From Borreliella californiensis (GTDB lineage: Bacteria; Spirochaetota; Spirochaetia; Borreliales; Borreliaceae), in assembly GCF_014205885.1 (NCBI RefSeq), contig NZ_JACHFB010000001.1, positions 1 to 64,000 of the forward strand: DNA of 64,000 nucleotides, in the 5' to 3' direction. This document shows, in pieces, positions 22,399-32,949 of this stretch (position 1 is its first letter; every line of letters begins with the position of its first letter). A program made the translations under genes and the position numbers. Under the pieces are notes generated by a model, which saw nothing but the letters and a program-made list of their open reading frames with translations, searched no databases and was not told where the DNA came from.

Positions 22399-23127
22399 AT
22401 GAGCTATGAATTTTACGGAAAAACCGAACAAGAAGCAATAAAGAAAGCAATGAGAGATCTAGAATTAAAGGAAGGCGAGTTTGATGTAGAAATTTTAGAT
22501 AAAGAAAGAGTTGGATTTTTATTTAAGAAAGAAATGATTAAAATAAGGGTTTCTCCTCATGTAAAGGAGGTTAAAAAGGGCGGTTTTGAAATTAAAATTG
22601 GTGATAAAATTTGTGATAAAATTTTAGAATTTGTAAAAGAAATGCTAATTAAAATGGGATATTCTGTACATTTGATAATAGAACCCAAAGAAGGGGGATA
22701 TGTTAAGATTTCTATTGAAACAGATAGTCCAAATATTTTGATTGGACGAGAGGGTAAAAATTTAGATTCTTTACAGCTTTTAACAAATGTTTATGCTTCT
22801 AGGCTTATTGGTGAAAATGGAGCTTTTAATAAGGTTGTATTGGATATTGGAGATTATAGAGAACGATTTAAATCTAGATTTATTAATTTAGCAATAAATT
22901 CTTTTCATAAAGTTAAAAGAACTAGGCGCTCTATTTTGTTACCATCAATGAATCCTTTTGAAAGAAGGATTATTCACACAACTTTAAATCGTTATAGTGA
23001 CATAAAAACTGAAAGTGAGGGAGATGGAAACATAAAAAGAATAAGAGTCTCTTATGTTAGAAATAATAGGCGTGGCATCAACAATTCTCGTAGTTATCAA
23101 AAAAGAGATATTGGTTTTAAAAAATAG
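22399..23127 (+). CDS. khpB: RNA-binding protein KhpB (Jag)
   Basis: 242 residues from the ATG at 22399, preceded by AAGGGGG. Three domains are visible: an N-terminal Jag_N module (FYGKTEQEAIKKAM, residues 3-50), a KH domain with the GREGKNLDSLQ loop, and a C-terminal R3H domain with the FERRIIH...R motif (LPSMNPFERRIIHTTL). Family members bind small RNAs and mRNAs and affect cell elongation and division. The distal position after yidC is conserved widely. Confidence 0.93.
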   Translation: MSYEFYGKTEQEAIKKAMRDLELKEGEFDVEILDKERVGFLFKKEMIKIRVSPHVKEVKKGGFEIKIGDKICDKILEFVKEMLIKMGYSVHLIIEPKEGGYVKISIETDSPNILIGREGKNLDSLQLLTNVYASRLIGENGAFNKVVLDIGDYRERFKSRFINLAINSFHKVKRTRRSILLPSMNPFERRIIHTTLNRYSDIKTESEGDGNIKRIRVSYVRNNRRGINNSRSYQKRDIGFKK

Positions 23128-23171
23128 ATTGATGGTATTATTTGTATTGAATTTTAAAGAGGAATAATAGT

Positions 23172-24239
23172 ATGAAGATTTTTTTAACCGGAATTGCAGG
23201 GTTTATTGGATTCCATGTAGCTAAAAAGCTTGTAGAAGAAGGGCATGAAGTTTTAGGCATAGACGTATTAAATGATTATTATGAGCTAAAATTTAAGCAC
23301 GAAAGGTTAGAAGCTTTAGGGTTTTGTTCTAAGGATGTCAAAACGCATAAGATTTTTAAGAGTGAAAAATATAATAATCTATCCTTTTTTTATCTTGATA
23401 TACTAAATAAGGATAAACTGCTAGAGCTTTTTAAAGAGCATAAGTTTACGCATGTTTGTCATTTGGCTGCTCAAGCAGGCATTAGAGATAGTCTTGAAAA
23501 TCCCGATAGCTATGTTTCAATAAATATTGTTGGGTTTTTTAATGTTTTGGATGTGTGCAGGGTTTATAAAGAAAAAATCGAGCATTTTGTTTATGCCTCC
23601 ACGTCATCGGTTTATGGTATAAATGAAAATATGCCATCTCATGAAGATTCTATTACGGATCACCCTTTGAATTTATATGCAGCTAGTAAAAAATCTAATG
23701 AGATGATGGCGCATGCTTATAGTGCGTCTTTTAATATTCCCACAACAGGGCTTAGATTTTTTACGGTTTATGGGACCTATGGAAGGCCTGATATGGCTTT
23801 ATATTTATTTTCAGATGGAATTAAAAATGGCAAGTCCATTAATATTTTTAATAATGGGAATATGGCTAGAGATTTTACATACGTGAGTGACATTGCAGAA
23901 GGTGTTTACAAGGTGTTGAAAAATCCGGCTAAGAGCGATTGTAATTTTGACGTTAAAAATCCAAATTCATCAACATCTTCTTTCCCTTACAGAATATATA
24001 ATATAGGAACTGGGCACGCAATTAAACTGCTAGATTTTATTAACGAGCTTGAAGCAAATTTTGATAAAAAGGCCTTAAAAAATTATATGCCTATGCAAAA
24101 AGCAGATGTTGTGGAAAGTTGTTGTGATATTTTAAAGCTTAAAAATGATGTTGGGTATGAGGCTAAAATTTCTATTAAAGAAGGAATAAAAGAATTTTCA
24201 CAGTGGTATAAAATGTTAGAATCTGCTAAGAAGGCTTGA
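23172..24239 (+). CDS. NAD-dependent UDP-sugar 4-epimerase (UDP-glucuronate type)
   Basis: Short-chain dehydrogenase of 355 residues. The NAD-binding motif is GIAGFIGFHVA at the N-terminus, STSSVYG holds the catalytic Ser/Thr, and YAASKKSNE carries the Tyr-x3-Lys pair. The segments TGLRFFTVYGTYGRPDMALY and IFNNGNMARDFTYVSDI match UDP-glucuronate 4-epimerases of the CapI/WbnF type. It converts UDP-GlcA and UDP-GalA or related sugars. Since Borrelia lacks LPS, its product may feed glycolipids or other glycans; this is inference. Ribosome site AGAGGA precedes the ATG. It is probably expressed alone. Confidence 0.88.
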   Translation: MKIFLTGIAGFIGFHVAKKLVEEGHEVLGIDVLNDYYELKFKHERLEALGFCSKDVKTHKIFKSEKYNNLSFFYLDILNKDKLLELFKEHKFTHVCHLAAQAGIRDSLENPDSYVSINIVGFFNVLDVCRVYKEKIEHFVYASTSSVYGINENMPSHEDSITDHPLNLYAASKKSNEMMAHAYSASFNIPTTGLRFFTVYGTYGRPDMALYLFSDGIKNGKSINIFNNGNMARDFTYVSDIAEGVYKVLKNPAKSDCNFDVKNPNSSTSSFPYRIYNIGTGHAIKLLDFINELEANFDKKALKNYMPMQKADVVESCCDILKLKNDVGYEAKISIKEGIKEFSQWYKMLESAKKA

Positions 24240-24406
24240 TTTTAGTCTTTTTTATGCAAAATGATAGATTTTTAATAAATTTTATGTTTGTTTTTGGTGT
24301 AATAATTATTTATTTATTGATTTAAATTCAATTCAACTTCTTAGGTGTATAATTTATTATAGGCATTTGATAAAAGAAAAAATAAAAATGGAAAGGAGTG
24401 ATATAA

Positions 24407-25486
24407 ATGGGTGTTTTAGACAAGATTAAACCGGGTGTAGTTTATGGGAAGGAACTGCATTTTTTATATGAAATATGTAAAAAGGAAGGATTTGCTATCC
24501 CTTCTATAAATTGCATAGGAATAAATTCCATTAATGCAGTTTTGGAAGCAGCAAAAGAAATTAACTCTCCTATTATGATACAATTTTCTAATAGTGGTTC
24601 TGCTTTTATTTCTGGAAAAGGCTTGAAGATGGAAAAACCACAAGGAGTTTCAATAGTTGGAGCTATTTCTGGTGCCATGCATGTTCATTTAATGGCAGAG
24701 CATTATGGTGTTCCTGTTGTTCTTCATACTGATCATTGTGCTAAAAATCTGCTTCCTTGGGTTGAAGGACTTTTAGAGTATGGAGAGAAATACTATAGTC
24801 AGCACAAAAAACCATTATTTTCTTCACATATGCTAGATTTATCAGAAGAACCTATTAAAGAAAATATTGAAATTTCTAAAAAGTTCTTAGAAAGAATGGC
24901 AAAAATTGAAATGTTTTTAGAAATAGAGCTTGGAATTACTGGTGGAGAAGAGGATGGCGTTGATAATTCAGATAGAGCTATGCATGAACTATTTTCTACC
25001 CCTGAGGATATTTATTATGGATATTCAGAACTTTTAAAAGTTAGCCCAAATTTTCAGATTGCAGCAGCTTTTGGAAATGTTCATGGCGTATATAAACCAG
25101 GGAACGTTAAACTTACTCCAAAAGTGTTAAAAGATGGTCAAGATTATGTCATATCAAAAACAGGAGCAAATATTACTAAGCCAGTTTCTTATGTTTTTCA
25201 TGGAGGTTCTGGATCTACACTTGATGAGATTAATGAGGCGCTTTCTTATGGCGTTGTAAAGATGAATATTGACACAGACACACAGTGGGCTGCTTGGGAG
25301 GGTGTTTTAAATTATTACAAAAAAAATGAAAATCGTTTGCAAAGTCAATTAGGAGATGGTAAGGACATTGATGTTCCAAATAAGAAATTTTATGATCCAA
25401 GGGTTTGGTTAAGAGAAGCCGAAGTTTCTATGAAAGACCGTGTAAAGATTGCATGTAAAAATCTTAATAATATTAATAGGAATTAA
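24407..25486 (+). CDS. fba: Fructose-bisphosphate aldolase, class II
   Basis: Zinc-dependent glycolytic aldolase of 359 residues. The zinc and substrate motifs are VVLHTDHCAKNLLPW (His-x2-Asp-His), the EIELGITGGEEDGVD block, FGNVHGVYKPG and VFHGGSGS, then VKMNIDTDTQWA for the phosphate site. It splits fructose-1,6-bisphosphate to triose phosphates and belongs to the E. coli-type class IIA. Borrelia lives by glycolysis alone, so the enzyme is essential. Ribosome site GGAAAGGAG lies 7 nt before the ATG. A terminator follows. Confidence 0.97.
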   Translation: MGVLDKIKPGVVYGKELHFLYEICKKEGFAIPSINCIGINSINAVLEAAKEINSPIMIQFSNSGSAFISGKGLKMEKPQGVSIVGAISGAMHVHLMAEHYGVPVVLHTDHCAKNLLPWVEGLLEYGEKYYSQHKKPLFSSHMLDLSEEPIKENIEISKKFLERMAKIEMFLEIELGITGGEEDGVDNSDRAMHELFSTPEDIYYGYSELLKVSPNFQIAAAFGNVHGVYKPGNVKLTPKVLKDGQDYVISKTGANITKPVSYVFHGGSGSTLDEINEALSYGVVKMNIDTDTQWAAWEGVLNYYKKNENRLQSQLGDGKDIDVPNKKFYDPRVWLREAEVSMKDRVKIACKNLNNINRN

Positions 25487-25512
25487 ATAAAAATTCACTA
25501 ATTTTTATTTGA

Positions 25513-25537
25513 AAGCTGCTTTTTGAGCGGCTTTTTT
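25513..25537 (+). terminator. Terminator after fba
   Basis: AAGCTGC and GCGGCTT form a GC-containing stem with one G-U pair around TTTTTGA. A run of seven T with one break follows. It lies about 27 nt after the fba stop. Confidence 0.85.
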
Positions 25538-25738
25538 ATTATTCTAATTATATTTTAATATTGAATTACAAAATTATGATTGTTTGATATATTTTTTTAC
25601 AATTTATTAGGTATCTTTTTTTGTTATTTTTGTTTATTTTTTAGAACTTAAAATATAATAATTTTTTTAAAATTATTATTAAATGTTGTGTTTATGAAAT
25701 TGTTTTGATTAAAGATTAAGCAATGAGTAAGATTGTGT

Positions 25739-25828
25739 TTGAATTTTAAAAAAGCATTTTGTTTTGGATTGACCTTATGTGTTTTTATATCACTTATTGC
25801 TTGTAAAAAATTAAACTTTGAGGTTTAA
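25739..25828 (+). pseudogene. Lipoprotein signal-peptide fragment
   Basis: In the 443-nt gap between fba and aspS, a frame of 29 codons from TTG at 25739 encodes LNFKKAFCFGLTLCVF followed by ISLIACKKLNFEV and a stop. It has a positive N-region, a hydrophobic core and the lipobox LIAC. After the stop the same frame continues for 18 more codons before another stop. The nearest ATG (25723) is in a different frame. No good ribosome site is visible. I read it as the 5' remnant of a decayed lipoprotein gene; a tiny functional lipopeptide is the alternative. An AT-rich inverted repeat (AAATTAAAC/GTTTAATTT, about 25808-25832) covers its end and could act as a weak terminator. The rest of the gap shows nothing. 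Confidence 0.4.
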
Positions 25829-25929
25829 TTTTTTGAAAGAATGCATGTTATTAAAAAAATCCAAGGAACATCTGAAAATGGATGATTTTTATAATTTTAA
25901 AGGTGTTTAGCATTTGTTTGTATTATAAA

Positions 25930-27693
<1,764 letters not shown>

Positions 27694-29799
27694 TCAACTC
27701 ACTATTATATTATAAATTTCTTTATCTGTTTTTGCATTTAAAATTTCTTTTTTGTACAGATCAACTTTACCCACAACAGATGCTAAAATTCTAGGGTAGC
27801 TAACGTAATCTTTTGCTGGGCACAGTATTAATATAAAAACATGGCTTAAGTTCTTGTCAAGGGCATTAAAGTCAATTCCCTCATGACTTATTCCTATTGC
27901 AATATGTATTTTTGATATTAAATTTGTTTTTAAATGAGGAATAGCAAAGCCTTCTTTTAGTGCAGTAGTAATTAATTTTTCTCTTTCCATTAAATCTTGG
28001 AATATTCTTTCTTTGTCAATTTCAATGTTTATTACGCTTAGAAGCTCTCTTATTACATCGGCCTTATTGTTTGATTTTAATTCTAAAATAATGTTCTCCT
28101 TTTTTATTCTTTTATTTAGGTTGATATTGCTAAGGATTTTATCGTAATTTATTGAGTAATCTAGTTTTTTTGCCCTTAGGGAGACTGTTTCAACTTCTTT
28201 GGTTATTTTTTCTAGGTTTAAGATTGTTTCTCTAAAAAGGTCTTGTATTATAATTAAGTGATTGTTTGGGCATTCGAATGTTATTTTACTGCCCTCTCGC
28301 TTTATTGAGAAGGCTATGTTGTTTTTTCTTGCATTAATATATTGTGAAGAATCATTTTTAATTTGTTGCGTGAAAAATCCTTCTTTTCTTAATTCATTTT
28401 TAAAGTCCCATATAAGAATTTTGGCTAAATTATCATATTCAAATGATACACATATGTATGTATTTTGATCTATTGGGAGTTCTTTTTTAAGTCCGCTTTT
28501 ATTTATTTTAAATAAAAAGTTTATTATAGGTGTTGCAACAATTGTTGGTAAAAATACCATTATTATTATGATTCCAAATATTTTTTGGCTAATAAATCCT
28601 GAAGATAATGCTACATTTGCCATAATAAGTGAAACTTCTCCTCTTGGAACCATTCCAGTTGCAATTTTTAAGGCTCCAAGTTTGTTAAATCCCAAAAAGA
28701 GTGCTGGAATAAAGCAAAATATACTCTTAGTAATTATTGCTATTGCGCTAATTGCTAGCCCTAAAATAAGAACTTCTTTTGAGAGTATTTCATTAATATC
28801 TGACATAAGTCCAATTGATGTAAAAAAGATTGGTATAAAGAATCTTTCAAAGATTGTTAGTTTGTCTTGAATTACGTATACAATGTCTGTTTTTGACATG
28901 GCAAGTCCAAATACATAAGCTCCAACAACAAAAGACATTCCTAAATTTTGGAATATACTTGCAATAGTAAGGGTTAGAGAGAGTGTTATTACGGTTGCTA
29001 AGGTGACACTGTTTAATTTTTTCAACAGTCTTGAGAGCGTTTCTGATATATATATTAAAGAGAAAGTTAAGCATAGCCAAATTACTATGTTTTGAATTAT
29101 GGTTTTGATCGAGCTTGCTATATTAAGATCTGATATAGATCTTGATATAGTTATTACACTTGTAAGCATAAGCATTGAAAGCACGTCATCAATAATTGAG
29201 GTTGAAATTATTGTCACTCCTTCTGAAGTGCTCATTTTTTTCTTTGCCGAGAGTATGCTTGCTGCGATTCCTGCTGATGTTGGGGTTCCAATTATTCCAA
29301 TAAAAAGTGAGGTTGGACTTATTAGAGGAACGTTAAAAATTATGCTTGCCATTAGTACAAAACTTGTGAAGGTGCCAACAACTTCTGTTATTCCAATAAT
29401 TCCTCCGCGTGGCAAAAATTTGATAAACAATTTTAAGTCAGTTTCAAGTCCTGCTGTGAAAAGCAATATTATTGAAGCTATGGTAGAAATTGCAAATATT
29501 TTTTCATTTATTAAATAATTTTCTCCAATTTGAGTTATTCCTAATGGAAATAATAAAGGTATTTGAATTTTTCCAAAGGCATTCGGACTTAGAATTATTC
29601 CTGCTGTTATTTGCCCTATTACTTTTGGAATTCCTATTTTAGCCACTAGATTGCCTATTGAAATAGATGATATTACAATGATTGCCAGACTCATGACAAA
29701 AGCTGACATTTTTACCTCAATGTCGTATTTTGTTGAGTATGAAAATAGAAGATTCGGCAAGTGTAGCAATATTGTTATGTAAAAAATTTTTTTGTTCAT
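27694..29799 (-). CDS. CPA2-type Na+(K+)/H+ antiporter fused to a PTS EIIA-2 (Ntr-type) domain
   Basis: A 701-residue fusion. Residues 1-430 hold 12-13 hydrophobic segments of the Na+/H+ exchanger (CPA2/KefB-like) family, with an N-terminal cleavable-looking hydrophobic start. Residues 445-550 form a soluble linker domain I do not recognise. Residues about 560-701 match PTS EIIA type 2/Ntr: ELLSVINIEIDKERIFQDLMEREKLITTAL (first helices) and EGFAIPHLKT with the phosphorylatable His622. The start overlaps the HPr stop by 4 nt, so synthesis is coupled. In E. coli EIIA-Ntr regulates K+ transport by binding; here the regulator is covalently attached to the transporter. Ion specificity cannot be read from sequence. 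Confidence 0.9.
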   Translation of the reverse strand: MNKKIFYITILLHLPNLLFSYSTKYDIEVKMSAFVMSLAIIVISSISIGNLVAKIGIPKVIGQITAGIILSPNAFGKIQIPLLFPLGITQIGENYLINEKIFAISTIASIILLFTAGLETDLKLFIKFLPRGGIIGITEVVGTFTSFVLMASIIFNVPLISPTSLFIGIIGTPTSAGIAASILSAKKKMSTSEGVTIISTSIIDDVLSMLMLTSVITISRSISDLNIASSIKTIIQNIVIWLCLTFSLIYISETLSRLLKKLNSVTLATVITLSLTLTIASIFQNLGMSFVVGAYVFGLAMSKTDIVYVIQDKLTIFERFFIPIFFTSIGLMSDINEILSKEVLILGLAISAIAIITKSIFCFIPALFLGFNKLGALKIATGMVPRGEVSLIMANVALSSGFISQKIFGIIIIMVFLPTIVATPIINFLFKINKSGLKKELPIDQNTYICVSFEYDNLAKILIWDFKNELRKEGFFTQQIKNDSSQYINARKNNIAFSIKREGSKITFECPNNHLIIIQDLFRETILNLEKITKEVETVSLRAKKLDYSINYDKILSNINLNKRIKKENIILELKSNNKADVIRELLSVINIEIDKERIFQDLMEREKLITTALKEGFAIPHLKTNLISKIHIAIGISHEGIDFNALDKNLSHVFILILCPAKDYVSYPRILASVVGKVDLYKKEILNAKTDKEIYNIIVS

Positions 29800-30077
29800 T
29801 TTTCAAGCTCTTTTGAAAAATTATGTTTTAGCAAATTTAACAAATTTTTAATTGCCAGTTTTTCTTTTTTCCCTTCGACTGTTATTTTTACTTTTTCTTT
29901 GTATATTATTCCCAATATGATAATTTCGATTGTGGACCTTGCGTCAGCTTTTCTGCCATCTTTTGTTGTTATTTTTATATCGCATGAAGAGTGTTTATTT
30001 GCGAATTCAGCAATGATGTTTGCCGATCTTGAATGTATTCCATCTTTATTTATTATCTCAATTTCTGCTTCTTGCAT
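29796..30077 (-). CDS. ptsH: HPr/NPr-like phosphocarrier protein
   Basis: A 93-residue HPr-fold protein. The active site reads NKDGIHSRSAN, keeping His15 and Arg17 of the phosphorylation loop but with Ser in place of the usual Pro18. The second landmark, ADARSTIEIIILGI, matches the serine-containing helix of HPr (AKSIMGVMSLG), so a regulatory Ser is possible. It would pass phosphate to an EIIA, most simply the one fused to the antiporter encoded immediately downstream. It sits between hpf (12-nt gap) and the antiporter gene (4-nt overlap). By context it resembles the NPr of the rpoN-linked nitrogen PTS. Confidence 0.88.
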   Translation of the reverse strand: MQEAEIEIINKDGIHSRSANIIAEFANKHSSCDIKITTKDGRKADARSTIEIIILGIIYKEKVKITVEGKKEKLAIKNLLNLLKHNFSKELEK

Positions 30078-30089
30078 TTTTTACTTATC

Positions 30090-30383
30090 TTATTTGTTGT
30101 TTTTTTTCTCTTTCTCTTTAGTTGCTGTTTTATAAAGCCTTGCTATTGTGCTATCAATAAGACTGAGAAGTATTTTTCCATCTTCTCTTATATGTATTAT
30201 TTTCCCCCAATTAAAGTGAATGTGTGCGTCCAATTCAAAAATCTCATGTTCTTTTTTAATTGTGATTTTTAAATTATCAATATGTTTTTTAATATGAGTA
30301 TCAAATTTTTCTAGCTTTTTGAGAATAAAAACTTTTTCATTCTCATTTAAGCTATAATTAACCGCTTGAATTTTAGGTTCCAT
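30090..30383 (-). CDS. hpf: Ribosome hibernation promoting factor, short form
   Basis: A 97-residue HPF/YfiA-family protein. It begins with IQAVNYSLNENEKVFILKKLEKF, the first strand and helix, and contains LDAHIHFNWGKIIHIREDG and a helix DSTIARLYK, as in short HPF. The Lys-rich C-terminal tail ends KEKEKKNNK. Short HPF works with RMF in making 100S ribosomes in gammaproteobacteria; RMF is not visible here. It overlaps the rpoN 3' end by 11 nt, the same rpoN-hpf order as in proteobacteria. Confidence 0.88.
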   Translation of the reverse strand: MEPKIQAVNYSLNENEKVFILKKLEKFDTHIKKHIDNLKITIKKEHEIFELDAHIHFNWGKIIHIREDGKILLSLIDSTIARLYKTATKEKEKKNNK

Positions 30384-31632
30384 AATATGTTCTCCCTTTC
30401 TCAGATTTTAATTCATTTCTATATTTGTTCACTGTTCTTCTAGAAATAGAGATTCCTTTGGATTTCAGTATAGCAGAAATCGCTTCATCTGACATCTTTT
30501 TATTTGCTTCTAATAACTTTTTTACTGTTATTTTAATGCTTAATTTTGAAAATTCATTTGTTTTTGCTCCACCAACAGAGCTAAAAAGTTCTTTGATTAA
30601 TATTGTACCCCACTCGCATTTTAAGTATTTATTTTTTATTGCTCTTGATATTGTTGATTTTGATACACTAATTTTTTCTGACAGAATGCTCAGGTTCATT
30701 GGCCTTAAGCTTTTAAACCCTCTTCTTAGAAATTCTTTTTGCAATGTATATATAGCTATTCCTATTTTTGCAAGTATTTCGTCTCTATATCGTAGGGATT
30801 CGATTAACCACTTTGCTTGTTTTTGTTTTTGGGGATTTTCAGGTGTCTTTTTAAGTTCTTTTTTAAAGATACTAACTTCTTTGATTTTAATTTTAAATTT
30901 ATTATTGTGATTAATTATTAATATATCTGGATCGACATAGAAATTAGTGTCGTCTATATCTTTAAATTCGAGTGTTGGGTTGGGGTTAAGTTTTTGTCTG
31001 ATAATTTCTAAAGCTGTATTAAATTCTTTGCTTCTTATTTTAAGCTCCTCTTTTAACTTTTCTTGAGTTTTTTCAAGAAGCTCTGCTTTTTCAAGAATTT
31101 TAATAATATTAGTTTCTAATTTATGATGCTTTGCTTGCAAAATTAACGATTCTATTATGTTGGGGACACAAATTCCAATTGGATCAAATTTTTGAATAAG
31201 TTCAATTATTTTTTTTACTTTTACTTTTTCTTCCTTTTTAAAAAGATCGTAAGGATTTATTATATGAAAACCTTTGCTGTTTAGATTGTTTATTAGTATT
31301 TCCCCTATTTTAAGTTCATCTTCATTTATTCTTTGAATTCTTAATTGTAGTAAAAGGTGTTCTTTTAAAGAAGTATTTGTTTGTGTTTTTTCAAGAGCTA
31401 TGTCGTGTTGATTTTTTATAATATTATCTTCTTTGTAAAAAACTTTTTTAAACCTATATGTTTTTAATGTTTCAAAAAATATTTTATTTGAGTCTATTTC
31501 TAGGCATTTATTGTTTTCGCTTTCGTCTAGTATAAGCTTAGTTAATTCTTTTTGATTAAGGCTTAATATTTTTATTGTTTGTATTTGAATTGAGTTTAAA
31601 TTTTGGGATAATTTTAATTTTTGTTTAATCAT
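30373..31632 (-). CDS. rpoN: RNA polymerase sigma-54 factor
   Basis: 419 residues, slightly short for the family. The N-terminal activator-interacting region is LKLSQNLNSIQIQTIKILSLNQKEL. A core-binding middle follows, then the helix-turn-helix near 315-340 (LSEKISVSKSTISRAIKNKY). The C-terminal RpoN box reads ISRRTVNKYRNEL. It directs polymerase to -24/-12 promoters with an AAA+ activator; in B. burgdorferi the Rrp2-RpoN-RpoS cascade turns on mammalian-phase lipoprotein genes. It follows chrA by 2 nt and overlaps hpf, so it lies in the middle of a seven-gene operon. Confidence 0.96.
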   Translation of the reverse strand: MIKQKLKLSQNLNSIQIQTIKILSLNQKELTKLILDESENNKCLEIDSNKIFFETLKTYRFKKVFYKEDNIIKNQHDIALEKTQTNTSLKEHLLLQLRIQRINEDELKIGEILINNLNSKGFHIINPYDLFKKEEKVKVKKIIELIQKFDPIGICVPNIIESLILQAKHHKLETNIIKILEKAELLEKTQEKLKEELKIRSKEFNTALEIIRQKLNPNPTLEFKDIDDTNFYVDPDILIINHNNKFKIKIKEVSIFKKELKKTPENPQKQKQAKWLIESLRYRDEILAKIGIAIYTLQKEFLRRGFKSLRPMNLSILSEKISVSKSTISRAIKNKYLKCEWGTILIKELFSSVGGAKTNEFSKLSIKITVKKLLEANKKMSDEAISAILKSKGISISRRTVNKYRNELKSEKGRTYYGT

Positions 31633-31634
31633 AT

Positions 31635-32168
31635 TTATATTAATGTATAAAAAAATCCACTAAGTATAATTACTAATGCGGGACTTATTTTATTGTAAAA
31701 AAATAAAATAAAAAAATTAATTCCTACAATAGCCAGGGTTCTCAAAAGTTCTGTTTTGTTGTTTTCTATCTTTAAGTATGTATGTTCAAGCAAAATGATT
31801 ATTGTAATTATCCACAGTGCAACAATAATAGGCTTTAGATTCTCTAAGCAATAATTTAAAAAGCCGATTTTGTGTAGTATTAGAAGGATTATAATCATTA
31901 ATATTATTGGAGCTGTTATTAATGCTACTGTAGCAATTATTGCTCCTGCAATTCCTGCAGTTTTCATTCCAACGTATGTTGCTATGTTTGTTGCAATAGG
32001 CCCAGGGGTTATTCTTGATATTGTAATCATATTAACAAATTCTTTTTTTGTTATCCAATGTTTATTAGTAATTATTTCGTTGTTTATTATTGCTGCAATT
32101 CCATTGCCACCTCCGAAATTTAATAATCCAATTTTTAAAAATGTAATGAATAAATTTATTAAAATCAA
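31635..32168 (-). CDS. chrA: ChrA-like CHR domain protein, second half
   Basis: A 177-residue membrane protein with about five to six hydrophobic segments. It has the CHR signature FLKIGLLNFGGGNGIAAI near the start, followed by ITISRITPGPIATNIATYVG, the conserved PGP motif. It is a short-chain CHR protein that would pair with the adjacent gene to form a full chromate-ion-transporter-like unit. Chromate export is known for long ChrA; in Borrelia the real substrate is unknown. It starts 14 nt after the first CHR gene. Confidence 0.88.
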   Translation of the reverse strand: MILINLFITFLKIGLLNFGGGNGIAAIINNEIITNKHWITKKEFVNMITISRITPGPIATNIATYVGMKTAGIAGAIIATVALITAPIILMIIILLILHKIGFLNYCLENLKPIIVALWIITIIILLEHTYLKIENNKTELLRTLAIVGINFFILFFYNKISPALVIILSGFFYTLI

Positions 32169-32182
32169 CTGATATCCTTTTC

Positions 32183-32758
32183 TTATTTAGTTAATATTTT
32201 TTTTATTGTTATATATTTAAATGTGTATACTAAAAAGAAAATTAACAATATGTATGATATTCTTATTTTTAATTTAAAAATTGCAAAAATTACAAGAAAA
32301 CATATTGTCCATTTTATTATAGAGTTATTTAACATTTTTTTGGAAAATTTTAAGACAACGGTTATCATGATGATAATTGAAGATATTTTTGCACCTTCGA
32401 GAAATTTTTCAACATGTATGTTATCTGGTACTAATTTTAGGTAAAGGAAAACCATTATTATTGCAATAATGGAAGGTAAAATTCCTGCAACAACGAGCAA
32501 AAGTGCGCATGGGAAACCTCCAACTTTTTTTCCTACTAGGAACACAAAATTAATTGCTGTAACTCCAGGAATAACATTTGATGTTGCTAGTATTTTGTTA
32601 AAATCGTCTTCAGACATTATTTTTCTTTTTTTAACAAATATTTTTTTAAGCTCAGATATAATTATTAATCCTCCGCCAATTGTAAGTGTTGTTGTTTTAA
32701 AGACAAGTAAAAACAAGTCCAGAATTTCATATATTTTTTTTTGATTCTTTTTATACAT
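32183..32758 (-). CDS. chrA: ChrA-like CHR domain protein, first half
   Basis: A 191-residue membrane protein. The CHR signature is VFKTTTLTIGGGLIIISELKK, where the usual F-G-G is T-I-G-G-G, and the second motif is LATSNVIPGVTAINFVFLVG, with PGV in place of PGP. Four to five hydrophobic segments follow. I use the ATG at 32758; an in-frame TTG lies at 32770. No convincing ribosome site supports either. It is the first gene of the leftward rpoN operon. Confidence 0.82.
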   Translation of the reverse strand: MYKKNQKKIYEILDLFLLVFKTTTLTIGGGLIIISELKKIFVKKRKIMSEDDFNKILATSNVIPGVTAINFVFLVGKKVGGFPCALLLVVAGILPSIIAIIMVFLYLKLVPDNIHVEKFLEGAKISSIIIMITVVLKFSKKMLNNSIIKWTICFLVIFAIFKLKIRISYILLIFFLVYTFKYITIKKILTK

Positions 32759-32949
32759 TTGTTTTGTCAAATTTAATAAAAACCTTTGAATACTAATTTT
32801 ATCACAAATATTATTGTAATGTTCATTTTATTGTTGAGTGGTAGTGATGAAAACATGCTTTATTGTGGCTTTAAAATATTGCCTTATTTTTTTATTAGGG
32901 TTTTTATTGGAAGGCTTGTTTGTTTTTTGTGCTATAATTCAATTAATTT

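Noticed and set aside
29099-29518. 139-codon plus-strand frame
   Set aside because: Antisense shadow of the antiporter membrane domain; no ribosome site.
30425-30910. 161-codon plus-strand frame
   Set aside because: Antisense of rpoN, where reading-frame bias keeps stops away; rpoN motifs on the other strand are decisive.
32223-32744. Two plus-strand frames of 73 and 91 codons
   Set aside because: Antisense to the first chrA gene, without own signals.
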